A stretch of 64,000 bases of DNA from Sphingomonas dokdonensis (GCF_002197685.1 NZ_NBBI01000008.1:1-64000), one strand, 5' to 3'; shown: positions 13,522-21,931, counted from the first letter of the stretch. Notes: a model not told the origin generated them from the letters alone. Made by a program: numbers and translations.

Positions 13522-14130
13522 TTAGGCAGCGTCGAAGCGCCGACCGGCCTCTTCCCAATTCACCAGATCCCACCATGCCTTCAGATAGCCGGGGCGATCG
13601 TTCTTGTAGGTGAGGTAATAGGCGTGCTCCCACACGTCGTTGCCCAGGATCGGCGTGCCCTTGTCCTTGGCATCGTCCATCAGCGGATTGTCCTGGTTCG
13701 GCGTCGACGTCACCTTCAGCGCGCCCGACGAATCCTTGATTACCCACGCCCAGCCCGAGCCGAACTGGCCCGCGCCCTTGCCGTTAAAATCTTCCTTCAG
13801 CTTGTCGAGGCCACCGTAGGCGTCGATCGCGTCCTTCAGCGCGCCGGTCGGCTGGCCGCTCTTCGACGGGCTGGTCATGATCTTCCAGAAGAAGTCATGG
13901 TTCCAATAGCCACCGCCATTGTTGCGGATCAGCGGCGGTAGCGAGGACATCATACCCATGATCTCTTCGATCGACTTGCCCGCGAGCTTCGAATCGGCCT
14001 CGACGCCTTCGTTCAGCTTGTTGGTGTACGCCGCATGATGCTTGTCATGGTGAAAGGTCATCGTCTCCTTGGAGATGACCGGCTCCAGCGCGTCGTAATC
14101 GTACGGCAGCGGCGGAAGTTCGAAAGCCAT
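13522..14130 (-). CDS. sodB: Superoxide dismutase, Fe/Mn type (202 aa)
   Basis: Converts superoxide to oxygen and peroxide in the cytoplasm. The family fold is complete: LPPLPYDYDALEPVIS at the N-terminus, metal ligands in TFHHDKHH (first His), NHDFFW (His), and DVWEHAYYLTY (Asp and His). GGGYWNHDFFW and GSGWAW(V) fit the iron-type cambialistic subgroup, so Fe is favoured over Mn but not proven. AGGAGG sits before the ATG at 14130; the upstream in-frame extension is not protein-like. Typical length. Confidence 0.95.
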   Translation of the reverse strand: MAFELPPLPYDYDALEPVISKETMTFHHDKHHAAYTNKLNEGVEADSKLAGKSIEEIMGMMSSLPPLIRNNGGGYWNHDFFWKIMTSPSKSGQPTGALKDAIDAYGGLDKLKEDFNGKGAGQFGSGWAWVIKDSSGALKVTSTPNQDNPLMDDAKDKGTPILGNDVWEHAYYLTYKNDRPGYLKAWWDLVNWEEAGRRFDAA

Positions 14131-14201
14131 GGTGGTTTCCTCCTGTGTTGGGGGTTTGCGCAAGGGAACGCGACGCCGTCCAAATGGCTCCACCGCACTC
14201 G

Positions 14202-15263
14202 TTACGCAACCGCTCCGATCAGATCGTGGCGACGCAAGGCATGGCGCAACTGATCATAGCTGAGACCCAAGGCATCGGCGGTTGCACGCTGATTGTAGCG
14301 ATTGTCCGCAAGCGCACGGGTCAGCAGCTCCTTTTCGAACAATGCCACCCGGCTCTTGAAATCGGACGGGCCAACGTCGCACGCCGCCACTTCGTCACCC
14401 TCACTGGTCGCCGCAGGCTGGCTCGGCTGCGGGGCTGCGGCAGAGGGCGCGGGCGCAGGCTGCACCGGCGCGCTGTTGCTGCCGGGGCGATAGGGCGATT
14501 GGAACGGGTCGAACTCGATCTGCTCGATCGCCCCATCGCGCTCCCAGCGATACACCGATCGCTCCACCACGTTGCGCAGCTCGCGCACATTGCCCGGCCA
14601 GCGATAATCGCGCAGCGCCTCCTGCATCGGCGGCGAAAAGCCGTGCCAGCGATCCCAGCCCATCTCCGCTGCCATGCGCCGCCCGAAATGGTCCGCCAGG
14701 ATCAGGATGTCGCTCTTGCGCGCGCGCAGCGGCGGCAGCGTCACCACTTCGAACGACAGTCGGTCGAGCAAGTCGGCGCGAAACTCGTGCCGGTCCACCT
14801 TGTCCGGCAGATGCTCGTTGGTCGCCGCCACGATGCGCACGTCGACGCGGATCGGGCGCGAGGCACCGATCCGCGTCACCTCGCCATATTCCACCGCGCG
14901 CAAGAGCCGCTCCTGCGCGCCCATCGATAGCGTGCCCAGCTCGTCGAGAAACAACGTGCCCCGGTCGGCTTCCTCGAACCGCCCGGCCCGCGCCTTGGTC
15001 GCGCCGGTGAACGCACCCGCCTCGTGCCCGAACAGCTCGGCCTCGATCAGCGTCTCGGGCAGCGCGGCGCAGTTCATCACCACCAGCGGCTGGTCCCAGC
15101 GCGGGCTCAGACGATGGAGCCGCTCGGCGACCAGTTCCTTGCCCGTTCCGCGCTCACCGATCACCAGCACGGGCCGGTCGAGCGCGGCCGCGCGGCTCGC
15201 GCGTTCCAGCGCATCGAGGAACGCCCCCGACTGACCGATTACCTGGCTCGTGCGCTCCGCCAT
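14202..15263 (-). CDS. pspF: PspF, sigma-54 activator of the psp operon (353 aa)
   Basis: AAA+ enhancer-binding protein without an N-terminal sensory domain, as in PspF. It has Walker A GERGTGKE (36-43), the sigma-54 contact loop GAFTGA (83-88) and Walker B GTLFLDE (102-108), then an Arg-finger region RWPGNVRELRN. A Pro/Ala-rich linker (about 265-300) leads to a FIS-type helix-turn-helix at the C-terminus (NQRATADALGLSYDQLRHAL). It is divergent from the psp operon, which has a perfect sigma-54 promoter. In the family it is held inactive by PspA until membrane stress. Confidence 0.93.
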   Translation of the reverse strand: MAERTSQVIGQSGAFLDALERASRAAALDRPVLVIGERGTGKELVAERLHRLSPRWDQPLVVMNCAALPETLIEAELFGHEAGAFTGATKARAGRFEEADRGTLFLDELGTLSMGAQERLLRAVEYGEVTRIGASRPIRVDVRIVAATNEHLPDKVDRHEFRADLLDRLSFEVVTLPPLRARKSDILILADHFGRRMAAEMGWDRWHGFSPPMQEALRDYRWPGNVRELRNVVERSVYRWERDGAIEQIEFDPFQSPYRPGSNSAPVQPAPAPSAAAPQPSQPAATSEGDEVAACDVGPSDFKSRVALFEKELLTRALADNRYNQRATADALGLSYDQLRHALRRHDLIGAVA

Positions 15264-15450
15264 CGCCTTCCAACCCCGTTCGCCCAAGCCTTGGCGCATC
15301 TTACCAATGCTTGGCAAGACGTGTCTGAGTCTGGCAAATCACATCGTGGCCGCCACCCTGCACGCGTGACGCCGGATAGACGTTTGAAAACGCGGCATTC
15401 CTTGTTTTTCTACGGGTCGACGCCGCTGCCACGGGCCGGAAAAATCAAAA

Positions 15451-15468
15451 TTGGCACGCCCCCTGCAA
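15451..15468 (+). promoter_or_regulatory. Sigma-54 promoter of the psp operon
   Basis: TTGGCACGCCCCCTGCAA matches the -24/-12 consensus with GG (15453-15454) and GC (15465-15466) ten bases apart. It lies between pspF and the psp genes; PspF sites are expected in the roughly 150 bases upstream, where two TTGGCAA/CTGGCAAA-type stretches occur (about 15310-15340). Confidence 0.85.
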
Positions 15469-15530
15469 AGCATCGGGCACAACCGCAAAACGCGGTGAAA
15501 TCTACCAGGTTCAGACAAAGGAGACCCGCC

Positions 15531-15662
15531 ATGACCCAGTTCGCCACCATCGGCCGCAACCTCGCCGCCATCGCCTTCGCCGTCGTCTTCAGCGCCACCA
15601 TGGTGCTCGGCGCGGTCGGCCCGGCGGGGGGCGCCGCCCCCATCGTTCACGCGGTCGCGTGA
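15531..15662 (+). CDS. Small exported/membrane peptide leading the psp operon (43 aa)
   Basis: Starts MTQFATIGRN after AAAGGAG. A hydrophobic stretch (residues 11-28, AAIAFAVVFSATMVLGAV) is followed by a short Gly/Ala/Pro tail, so it is either a signal-like membrane peptide or an exported short peptide. Similar leader peptides are seen before pspA in sphingomonads. It is the first gene after the sigma-54 promoter and so should be induced with PspA. Confidence 0.65.
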   Translation: MTQFATIGRNLAAIAFAVVFSATMVLGAVGPAGGAAPIVHAVA

Positions 15663-15741
15663 ACGGCGCCGCCGGGGCGGGTCTTCCCTCGCTTCGCCCC
15701 GGCGGCAAGCCTATAAAAGGGCATCACCAGGAGTTTCGTTG

Positions 15742-16410
15742 ATGGGCATCTTTTCCCGCACCCGCGACATTGTCGCCGCCAACATGGCGGAGCTGATCGA
15801 GAAGGCCGAAGATCCTGCCAAGATGATCCGCATGATCATCCTGGAGATGGAAGAGACGCTGGTCGAGGTGCGCGCCTCCGCTGCACGGACGATCGCCGAC
15901 ATCAAGGAGATGCGGCGCCACATGGCCAAGCTTTCCGAGATCGAGGCGAACTGGACCGAAAAGGCCGAGCTCGCTCTTTCCAAGGATCGCGAGGATCTCG
16001 CCAAGGCAGCACTGATGGAGCGGCAGAAGGCGACCGACATGGTCGAGCAGCTGCGCGCCGAAGTCGCCGTCCTGGATGATACGCTGCATTCGTCCGAGGA
16101 AGACATCGCCAAGCTGCAGAACAAGCTGCGCGAGGCGCGCACCCGGCAGAACAACATCGCCACGCGGCTGGAGAGCGCCAACAACCGCTCCCGCCTACGC
16201 GAGATGTGGAATGGCCCGCGCACCCACGATGCCTTCAGCCGCTTCGAGATGCTGGAACGCAAGGTGGACGAAGCCGAAGGCCGCGCCGACGCCATGGGCC
16301 TGGGCGCGCTGCCCAAGAGCCTCGACGAGGAAATCGCCGAGCTCAAGGCCGCCGACCGAGTGGATGCCGAACTGGCCGCGCTGAAGGCGCGCCTGAAGAA
16401 GGATAACTGA
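15742..16410 (+). CDS. pspA: PspA, phage-shock protein A (222 aa)
   Basis: Peripheral membrane protein of the ESCRT-III-like PspA/IM30 family, which binds stressed inner membrane and, when free, inhibits PspF. The N-terminal amphipathic helix (MGIFSRTRDIVAANM) precedes long coiled coils; DPAKMIRMIILEMEETLVEVR is diagnostic. The ATG at 15742 has GAG(G)-type ribosome binding (CAGGAG). Typical length. One base separates it from pspB. Confidence 0.95.
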   Translation: MGIFSRTRDIVAANMAELIEKAEDPAKMIRMIILEMEETLVEVRASAARTIADIKEMRRHMAKLSEIEANWTEKAELALSKDREDLAKAALMERQKATDMVEQLRAEVAVLDDTLHSSEEDIAKLQNKLREARTRQNNIATRLESANNRSRLREMWNGPRTHDAFSRFEMLERKVDEAEGRADAMGLGALPKSLDEEIAELKAADRVDAELAALKARLKKDN

Positions 16411-16411
16411 G

Positions 16412-16699
16412 ATGGAGGACATCTTCGTCCCGCTAATCGCCATCACCTCGATCTTCATCGGGCTGCCGTGGCTGATCATGCACTATGTCACCAAGTGGAA
16501 GCAGGCACCCGGGTCGATGACGACCGAGGATGAGGCGCTGCTCGACGAGTTGCACTTGCTCGCCAAGCGGCTGGAGGATCGGGTGAACACGGTTGAGCGC
16601 ATCGTCGCCGCCGACAACCCCGATTTCCGCCCGGGCCTCGCCGATTACCGTTCGGCACCCGACTACCGCCTCGAAGACCGTATCCAGGGGAGGAACTGA
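16412..16699 (+). CDS. pspB: PspB, envelope stress membrane protein (95 aa)
   Basis: Inner-membrane partner of PspC. It has an N-terminal transmembrane helix (residues 5-25, PLIAITSIFIGLPWLIMHYV) and a cytoplasmic leucine-zipper-like segment (LLAKRLEDRVNTVERIVAAD). Its family role is to sense stress with PspC and pull PspA from PspF. The stop overlaps the pspC start. The C-terminal tail (ADYRSAPDYRLEDRI) is longer than in enterobacterial PspB (about 75 aa). Confidence 0.92.
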   Translation: MEDIFVPLIAITSIFIGLPWLIMHYVTKWKQAPGSMTTEDEALLDELHLLAKRLEDRVNTVERIVAADNPDFRPGLADYRSAPDYRLEDRIQGRN

Positions 16700-17082
16700 T
16701 GGCCGACAATCGCCGCACCAAATTCTACCTCAACCGCCAGGATCGCAAGTGGAAGGGCGTGTGCGCCGGCATCGCGGATTACACCGGGATCGAGGTGCTC
16801 TGGGTTCGGATCGGCATGATCCTTCTCACCCTCGCCGGCGGCTTTCCGTGGACGCTGGTTGCCTATCTGCTGATCGGCTGGATGGCCGAGGATAAGCCCG
16901 CGAACCTCTACGGCTCGCCCGAAGACGCCAAATTCTGGCAGGGCGTGCGCACCAATCCCAAGCGCACCACGGCCGAAGTCCGCTCCAAGTTCCGCGAGCT
17001 GGACCGGCGCCTTGCCGACATCGAAACCCATTACACCAGCCGCAACACGCAACTGGCTGACGAGATCGAGCGCCTGCGCTGA
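16699..17082 (+). CDS. pspC: PspC-domain membrane protein (127 aa)
   Basis: PspC domain (residues 5-65): FYLNRQDRKWKGVCAGIADY followed by a hydrophobic pair, MILLTLAGGFPWTLVAYLLIGWM. The C-terminal part is a coiled coil (ELDRRLADIETHYTSRN). Works with PspB in membrane stress sensing. Overlaps pspB by one base. Confidence 0.93.
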   Translation: MADNRRTKFYLNRQDRKWKGVCAGIADYTGIEVLWVRIGMILLTLAGGFPWTLVAYLLIGWMAEDKPANLYGSPEDAKFWQGVRTNPKRTTAEVRSKFRELDRRLADIETHYTSRNTQLADEIERLR

Positions 17083-17110
17083 GCGCCAGGTGCGGGAGAG
17101 GAGACACGCG

Positions 17111-17407
17111 ATGATGTTCGGTGGACCGTTCTTCGTGCTGGCGATCGTGATGATCGCCACCGGGGCCTGGCTGATCAACAACTGGATCCGCGCCAAGCAC
17201 GGCTATTCAATCAGTGACGATTGGGGCCGCAACATCGGCAAGGACACGCCGGAGGCAACCCGCAAGGTCGAACTGCTGACGGGTGAGAACGAACGCCTTA
17301 CCGGCATGGTCACCCGGCTGGAGGAGCGCATCGCCGTTCTCGAACGCATCGCCACCGATCCCGCCACCCGCACCGCGCATGAGATCGATCAGCTGCGCAC
17401 CCGCTGA
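17111..17407 (+). CDS. PspB-like accessory membrane protein 1 (98 aa)
   Basis: One N-terminal transmembrane helix (FFVLAIVMIATGAWLINNWI), a short polar segment, then a coiled coil with TRLEERIAVLERIATD, the same pattern as the PspB zipper (DRVNTVERIVAAD). It follows pspC by 28 bases with a GGAGAGGAG ribosome binding site. First of four tandem genes of this design; probably arose by duplication of a pspB-like gene. Function inferred from operon only. Confidence 0.75.
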   Translation: MMFGGPFFVLAIVMIATGAWLINNWIRAKHGYSISDDWGRNIGKDTPEATRKVELLTGENERLTGMVTRLEERIAVLERIATDPATRTAHEIDQLRTR

Positions 17408-17424
17408 CCAAAGGGAGGACCGCT

Positions 17425-17754
17425 ATGACTGCCGCCGAAAAGATCCAGTTGTTCTCCGCTTTTGCCCCGGTGATTGCCACCGTCGGCATCGCCGGAATGC
17501 TGGGATGGGTCGCCACCACCTGGATGCGCATCCGCAACGGCTATCCGCTGGATGGTCAGTGGGGCCAGGCACTCTATCCCAAGCGCGACGACGAGACGAT
17601 CGAGCGAGTAAAGCTGCTGACGACGGAAAACGGCCAGCTGCGCGCCGAACTCGGCGCGATCAAGGACCGGCTCCAGAACGTCGAGCGCATCGTCACCGAC
17701 AGCGGCCACATGGTCGCGCAGGAAATCGAGCAATTGCGCAACCGCGCGAACTGA
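17425..17754 (+). CDS. PspB-like accessory membrane protein 2 (109 aa)
   Basis: One transmembrane helix (residues 8-35, LFSAFAPVIATVGIAGMLGW), WMRIRNGYPLDGQWG and a coiled coil with IKDRLQNVERIVTDSG. The motif WIRAKHGYSISDDWG in the preceding protein matches WMRIRNGYPLDGQWG here, which shows that the two are paralogues beyond the zipper. GGGAGG precedes the ATG. Confidence 0.75.
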   Translation: MTAAEKIQLFSAFAPVIATVGIAGMLGWVATTWMRIRNGYPLDGQWGQALYPKRDDETIERVKLLTTENGQLRAELGAIKDRLQNVERIVTDSGHMVAQEIEQLRNRAN

Positions 17755-17785
17755 CCCGAACCCACGAGAAAAAAGAGGATCCGAA

Positions 17786-18034
17786 ATGCCCTGGTCTATC
17801 GTCTTCATGGTGCTCGGGATCGTGCTGATCACCTCGCTGGCGCGCGTGTCCAAGGAAAAGTACCGCGCCATGGGGCGCGTCGGCGAGGGCGAGGCACTGC
17901 CGCACGATGTGGTCGCCGCCCGCGAGGAAGTCCGCCAGCTGCGCGAGCGGATCGCGGTGCTCGAACGCGTCATCACCGACAATCACGGCAGCGCCGATCT
18001 GAGCCGTCAGATCGAAGAGCTGCGCGACCGCTAA
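17786..18034 (+). CDS. PspB-like accessory membrane protein 3 (82 aa)
   Basis: A short transmembrane helix (WSIVFMVLGIVLITSL) and a coiled coil with RQLRERIAVLERVITDNHG, nearly identical in plan to accessory protein 1. It ends EELRDR, as proteins 1 and 2 end QLRTR and QLRNRAN. AAGAGG ribosome binding site. Confidence 0.75.
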   Translation: MPWSIVFMVLGIVLITSLARVSKEKYRAMGRVGEGEALPHDVVAAREEVRQLRERIAVLERVITDNHGSADLSRQIEELRDR

Positions 18035-18061
18035 CCGCCTTTGAACAAGGGAGCAGGCATC

Positions 18062-18301
18062 ATGTCCGACCCGAGCTTCTACCTCATCATGGCCAGCGCC
18101 GCCCTTGCCGGGCTGGCGATGCTGATCTCCGCCGGGCTTGCCGGCTGGCGCGGCTGGCTCCGGCTGAAGGAGCAGGAATTGCGCCAGGACGTCGACGCCC
18201 GCACGCCGGTGCCGGCCAGCACCAGCGCCCGGATCGAGATCGCGGATCTGCGCGAACGGATCCGCAAGCTGGAGGCGATCGCCGCCGGGGTGGACCTCTG
18301 A
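18062..18301 (+). CDS. PspB-like accessory membrane protein 4 (79 aa)
   Basis: A transmembrane helix (LIMASAALAGLAMLISAGLA), then a basic turn and a coiled coil with ADLRERIRKLEAIAAGVD, the most diverged copy of the zipper. AAGGGAG precedes the ATG at 18062, which is preferred over an in-frame ATG at 18041. Last gene of the psp operon. Confidence 0.7.
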   Translation: MSDPSFYLIMASAALAGLAMLISAGLAGWRGWLRLKEQELRQDVDARTPVPASTSARIEIADLRERIRKLEAIAAGVDL

Positions 18302-18350
18302 TCCACCCTCTGGTTGCCGCGCCGCGGGCAAGGGGCTAGGCGCAAACGCG

Positions 18351-18767
18351 ATGTCAGAGACCGCACCAGACCTCGCCGATCTTCGCGACGAATATGAGTT
18401 TCTCGACCCCGACGATCGCTATCGCCTCCTGATCGATCTCGGCCGCGCGCTGGAGCCGATGCCCGACGCGCTGAAGACCGATGCCACGCTGGTGCGCGGC
18501 TGCTCCGCCTCCGTCTGGGTCTATCCGACGCGCAGCGACGACGGCACGCTCCACTTCCTAGCCGACAGCAATGCCGCGATCACCAAGGGGATCATCGCGC
18601 TGGTGCTAAAGACGGTGCAGGACCGCGCGCCCGCGGAAATTGCCGCCGCCGACATCGAAAACGCGCTCGCCCCGTTCGACCTCAAGAACCAGCTCAGCTC
18701 GAACCGGACGCAGGGCATCCCCAACATGATCGCCCTGATCCGCGAAACCGCCGCCCGTTACCTTTAG
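18351..18767 (+). CDS. sufE: SufE sulfur acceptor (138 aa)
   Basis: Takes persulfide sulfur from the SufS cysteine desulfurase for iron-sulfur cluster assembly. The family core is visible, with the acceptor cysteine in VRGCSASVWV (about residue 51) and the terminal block NRTQGIPNMIALIRETA. Starts MSETAPDLADLRDEYEFL. No suf operon is adjacent here, so it is a stand-alone copy. Confidence 0.92.
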   Translation: MSETAPDLADLRDEYEFLDPDDRYRLLIDLGRALEPMPDALKTDATLVRGCSASVWVYPTRSDDGTLHFLADSNAAITKGIIALVLKTVQDRAPAEIAAADIENALAPFDLKNQLSSNRTQGIPNMIALIRETAARYL

Positions 18768-18821
18768 AGTTTGATTGAGGCGTTTGGGCACGCTTCCCCG
18801 GCGCAGGCCGGCGCCGGTGCG

Positions 18822-19700
18822 CTACTGCCCCGCCTCCTTCTGCAACCGCCGCGCCAGCGCGCGCTCTGACGACGCCGCATAGGCCCGGCACGCGCTTGGG
18901 CGCGTCAGAAACCGCTCGGTCGCGCCATCCTGATCGGCGTGCGCGGTAATCAGAATATCGCATGGCATCGCCCGCATCGCCGCATGGCTGCGCCGAAAGG
19001 CCGCCACCACTTTCTGCCCGGCCGGCGAGGTGAAGCGATACCCCTCCGCCGACACCGGATTGAGGCTGGAGGCGAACACCAGAGTCTTGCACGCCGCGCC
19101 CTCGCACGACTGCCAGCTCCAGCTCATGCTACCTGCGGTATGCCCCGGCGTCGCCCGCGCGGTGATCGCCGTGCGCCCCAGCCGCAGCACCTCGCCGTCG
19201 CGCATCGCCCGCATCTTCGCCAGCCCCGGCGCGACCGCGGGAAAGCTGTGGTCATAGGCACGCTGCGGATCGTCGGCGGCCAGCCGCCCGCTGCGCAGAC
19301 CCTCGGCCCCGCGCGCACTCGCCACCACCGTCGCGCCCGTATCACGCGCCAGCGCCGCAATCCCGCCGGCATGGTCGAAATGCGGCTCGGTGCTCAGGAT
19401 ATAGCGGATGTCCTTCGGGTCGAAGCCGAGCGTGCGCACGTTCGCAAGGATCGCCGGCACGCCCTGCGGCATGGCGCCGTCGATCAGAATCAGCCCCGCG
19501 CCCGTGTCGATGAGCGCCACGCTCAGCCCGCCGAAGCCCACAAGATAAGTATTGCCAAATACCTGCTCCGGCGCGCGCGGTGCCAGCCAGCTCGCCGCGC
19601 GCTCGCTTGCGATCGGCCGCAGCAGCGGATCGTCCTTCGGCGCCGCCGCCGCCGTGCCGGCGAGTGCCACCGCCATTATCACTGCGCGTCCCGATACCAT
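18822..19700 (-). CDS. B3-type metallo-beta-lactamase with Glu zinc ligand (292 aa)
   Basis: Exported zinc hydrolase. Signal peptide (residues 5-20). Metallo-beta-lactamase fold with LILIDGAMP, TEPHFDHAGG (Glu105, His107, Asp109, His110), PGHTAGSMSW (His187) and TAHADQ (His254). B3 enzymes normally have His at the first position (HxHxDH), and some have Gln; here it is Glu, as reported for the B3-E group (for example SIE-1 of Sphingobium). Cys200/204 and Cys247 could form a disulfide. AAGGAG precedes the ATG. Divergent from an AmpR-like regulator, which supports beta-lactam hydrolysis. Actual activity cannot be read from sequence. Confidence 0.87.
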   Translation of the reverse strand: MVSGRAVIMAVALAGTAAAAPKDDPLLRPIASERAASWLAPRAPEQVFGNTYLVGFGGLSVALIDTGAGLILIDGAMPQGVPAILANVRTLGFDPKDIRYILSTEPHFDHAGGIAALARDTGATVVASARGAEGLRSGRLAADDPQRAYDHSFPAVAPGLAKMRAMRDGEVLRLGRTAITARATPGHTAGSMSWSWQSCEGAACKTLVFASSLNPVSAEGYRFTSPAGQKVVAAFRRSHAAMRAMPCDILITAHADQDGATERFLTRPSACRAYAASSERALARRLQKEAGQ

Positions 19701-19796
19701 GCCCCGATCTCCTTCGCCGCGATTATGGGTCGCAGCGCGGGCGCGGACAAACGGTCTTACCTCGACACAGCCATGAGAAAATCTGATGGGTCGCGC

Positions 19797-20666
19797 ATGG
19801 ACCGCGCCCAACTGCCGCTCAACGCCCTGCGCGCCTTCGATGCCGCCGCGCGCCACCTCGCCTTTACCCGCGCCGCGATCGAGCTGTGCGTTACGCCAAG
19901 CGCGGTCAGCCATCAGGTCAGCCAGCTCGAACGCCGCCTCGGCACCCGCCTGTTCGATCGCCTGCCCCGCGGCCTCGCCCTCACCGACGACGGCCTGGCG
20001 CTCGTCCCAGTAGTCGCCGAGGCATTCGACACGGTCGCCGCAACGCTCGATCGGTTCGCCGACGGCCGCTTTCGCCAGGCGCTGAACATCGGGGTGGTCG
20101 GCACCTTTGCCACCGGCTGGCTGCTCCCGCGGCTCGATCGGTTCGCCGCGGTGCATCCGCACATCGACCTGCGCGTCTCGATCAACAACAACCGCGTCGA
20201 TCTCGCCGGCGAGGCGCTGCACTTCGCGATCCGCTTCGGCGATGGCGCGTGGCACGGCACCCATGCCGAGCCGCTGCTCCCCGCCCCGCTCGCGCCGCTT
20301 TGCACACCCGCAATTGCCCGCCGCCTGCACGACCCTGCCGATCTCGCCCGCGAGACCCTGCTGCGCTCCTACCGCGCCAACGAATGGGGTGGCTGGTTCG
20401 CCGCCGCCGACACGCCAGCGCTCCCGGCGCGCGGTGCCATGTTCGACAGCTCGGCCGTCATGGTCGCCGCGGCTGCTGCCGGGCTCGGCGTGGCGCTCGC
20501 GCCACCCGCCATGTTCACGCACGAGCTTGCGACCGAGCGCCTCGTTCAGCCCTTCCCGATCACCGTCCACGCCGGCCGCTACTGGCTGACGCACCTCCTG
20601 TCACGCAAGCCGGACCCGGCCATGCAGGCCTTCCGCACATGGCTGCTGGCCGAGGCCGCCGCTTAA
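19797..20666 (+). CDS. AmpR-like LysR regulator (289 aa)
   Basis: LysR-type activator of the GcvA/AmpR branch. Helix-turn-helix at residues 20-45 (FTRAAIELCVTPSAVSHQVS), then the effector domain with NNNRVDLAGEALHFAIRFGDG, characteristic of AmpR. In this branch the protein responds to cell-wall fragments and controls a divergent beta-lactamase gene, which is the arrangement here (96-base intergenic region). The ATG at 19797 gives the usual short leader; an ATG at 19773 is also in frame. The name ampR is not assigned because the target enzyme is not class C. Confidence 0.88.
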   Translation: MDRAQLPLNALRAFDAAARHLAFTRAAIELCVTPSAVSHQVSQLERRLGTRLFDRLPRGLALTDDGLALVPVVAEAFDTVAATLDRFADGRFRQALNIGVVGTFATGWLLPRLDRFAAVHPHIDLRVSINNNRVDLAGEALHFAIRFGDGAWHGTHAEPLLPAPLAPLCTPAIARRLHDPADLARETLLRSYRANEWGGWFAAADTPALPARGAMFDSSAVMVAAAAAGLGVALAPPAMFTHELATERLVQPFPITVHAGRYWLTHLLSRKPDPAMQAFRTWLLAEAAA

Positions 20667-20676
20667 GCCTCCACGC

Positions 20677-20967
20677 CTAAGAGAGGCGCGTCGCCAGCGC
20701 CTCCACATCCGCGCCCGCCGGCACCACCAGCCACTCCGCCGGCCGGCGCGTATCCACCACCGTCACCGCATTCTTCGGGCACAGGCCGAGGCATTTCACC
20801 TCCACCACGCCCACTGCCGCCTTGCGCCCCTTGCCGAAGCCCGGCGCGCGCCGCAGCACCTTGGCCAGCCGCTCGCCGCCCTTCGGCCCGAACCCGCCGT
20901 CCACCTTCTTGGAGCATTTCGCGCACACCAGCACCGCGCCGCGCCACTGCGCCTTGGCCGCCTTCAC
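20677..20967 (-). CDS. Thioredoxin-like [2Fe-2S] ferredoxin (96 aa)
   Basis: Small ferredoxin with cluster ligands in VCAKCSKK (Cys15, Cys18) and KCLGLCPKNAVTVV (Cys59, Cys63), the plan of thioredoxin-like 2Fe-2S proteins. Partner unknown. It overlaps the end of the DnaJ-like gene by four bases, so the two are coupled. Confidence 0.75.
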   Translation of the reverse strand: MKAAKAQWRGAVLVCAKCSKKVDGGFGPKGGERLAKVLRRAPGFGKGRKAAVGVVEVKCLGLCPKNAVTVVDTRRPAEWLVVPAGADVEALATRLS

Positions 20968-21500
20968 GCCGGCTTCCAGGTTCGCCGCTCCTCGGCGGTG
21001 CGAAGCACCTCATACGCCGCCTGGATCGCCTGAAATCGCTTGGCCGCATCCTTGTCGCCCGGCCGCACATCGGGGTGGTTGCTCTTGGCCATGCGCCGCC
21101 ACGCCAGCCTTATGTCGTCGAACGTCGCGTCCGTCTCCAGCTCCAGCACCTCCAGCGCGCGCATCTCGTCGCGCGAGCGGCTGCCATCGCCCGATCCCGC
21201 CCAGCTCTGGTAGCGCGATTGCTCATACCCCGACGCATCGCGCCGCTCCGCCTGCTCGCGCGCCGCCGCCTCTTCGGCGTCCAGCCCTTCGAAGTAATTC
21301 CAGCCGCGATTATATTCGGCGGCATGCGTCTGGCAGAAATACCAGCGTTCGGGGCTGTTGGGAGACTTGGGCGCCGGGCAGTTCCCCGGCTCCTCGCAGC
21401 CATGCCGGTCGCACAGCCGCACCTGTGTCGCCTCGCGCGACGCGCCATATTCGCGCCAGCGGGGGAAGCCCCAGTCGTTTGATCGGGAAGAACGCGCCAT
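20964..21500 (-). CDS. DnaJ-domain protein (178 aa)
   Basis: C-terminal J domain (about residues 110-172): MRALEVLELETDATFDDIRL, then AKSNHPDVRPGD with the HPD motif that stimulates Hsp70, then FQAIQAAYEVLRTAEERR. The N-terminal part carries paired cysteines and histidine (LCDRHGCEEPGNC, YFCQTH), perhaps a zinc site. Sphingomonads carry this type of short J protein. The ATG at 21500 is chosen; the extension to 21575 runs into the RNase P RNA region. Confidence 0.88.
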   Translation of the reverse strand: MARSSRSNDWGFPRWREYGASREATQVRLCDRHGCEEPGNCPAPKSPNSPERWYFCQTHAAEYNRGWNYFEGLDAEEAAAREQAERRDASGYEQSRYQSWAGSGDGSRSRDEMRALEVLELETDATFDDIRLAWRRMAKSNHPDVRPGDKDAAKRFQAIQAAYEVLRTAEERRTWKPA

Positions 21501-21546
21501 CGCCTGCCATTTAGCGATTGAGCGGCCAAGGTTAAAGGCAAACACC

Positions 21547-21931
21547 AGAGGGCCTGTAAGCCGGGTTCTGTCCACCCTTTACGGGATAGGCGACCATTCC
21601 TCTTGGCGCGCCGTTGCCGACGCGCTCCAGCAACCAACCCGGGCAGCAGGTGGGAACACACCCCGAGGCTCAAGGCCCCATGCCGCCCCTATTCGGTCTT
21701 GCTCCCGGTGGGGTTTGCCATGCCGCCGCCGTTACCGGCCGCGCGGTGCGCTTTTACCGCACCCTTTCACCCTTGCCCGGCCGAAGCCTTCATCCTTGCG
21801 GATTGGGCGGTCTGCTCTCTGTGGCACTTTCCCTGGGGTCACCCCCGGCGGGCGTTACCCGCCACCGTTGTTCCATGGAGCCCGGACTTTCCTCGGCGTG
21901 GATGATCCACGACGCGGCCGCCCAGCCCTCT
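21547..21931 (-). ncRNA. rnpB: RNase P RNA (class A)
   Basis: Catalytic RNA that matures tRNA 5' ends. On the minus strand the 5' end starts AGAGGGCTGGGCGGCC. The universal CRI block GAGGAAAGTCCGGGCTCC lies at about 21888, followed by GGTAACGCC and CAGGGAAAGTGCCACAGA, and the 3' end reads GACAGAACCCGGCTTACAGG then CCCTCT. AGAGGG and CCCTCT close helix P1. About 385 nt; ends are placed from P1 pairing. No genes in this stretch. Confidence 0.95.
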
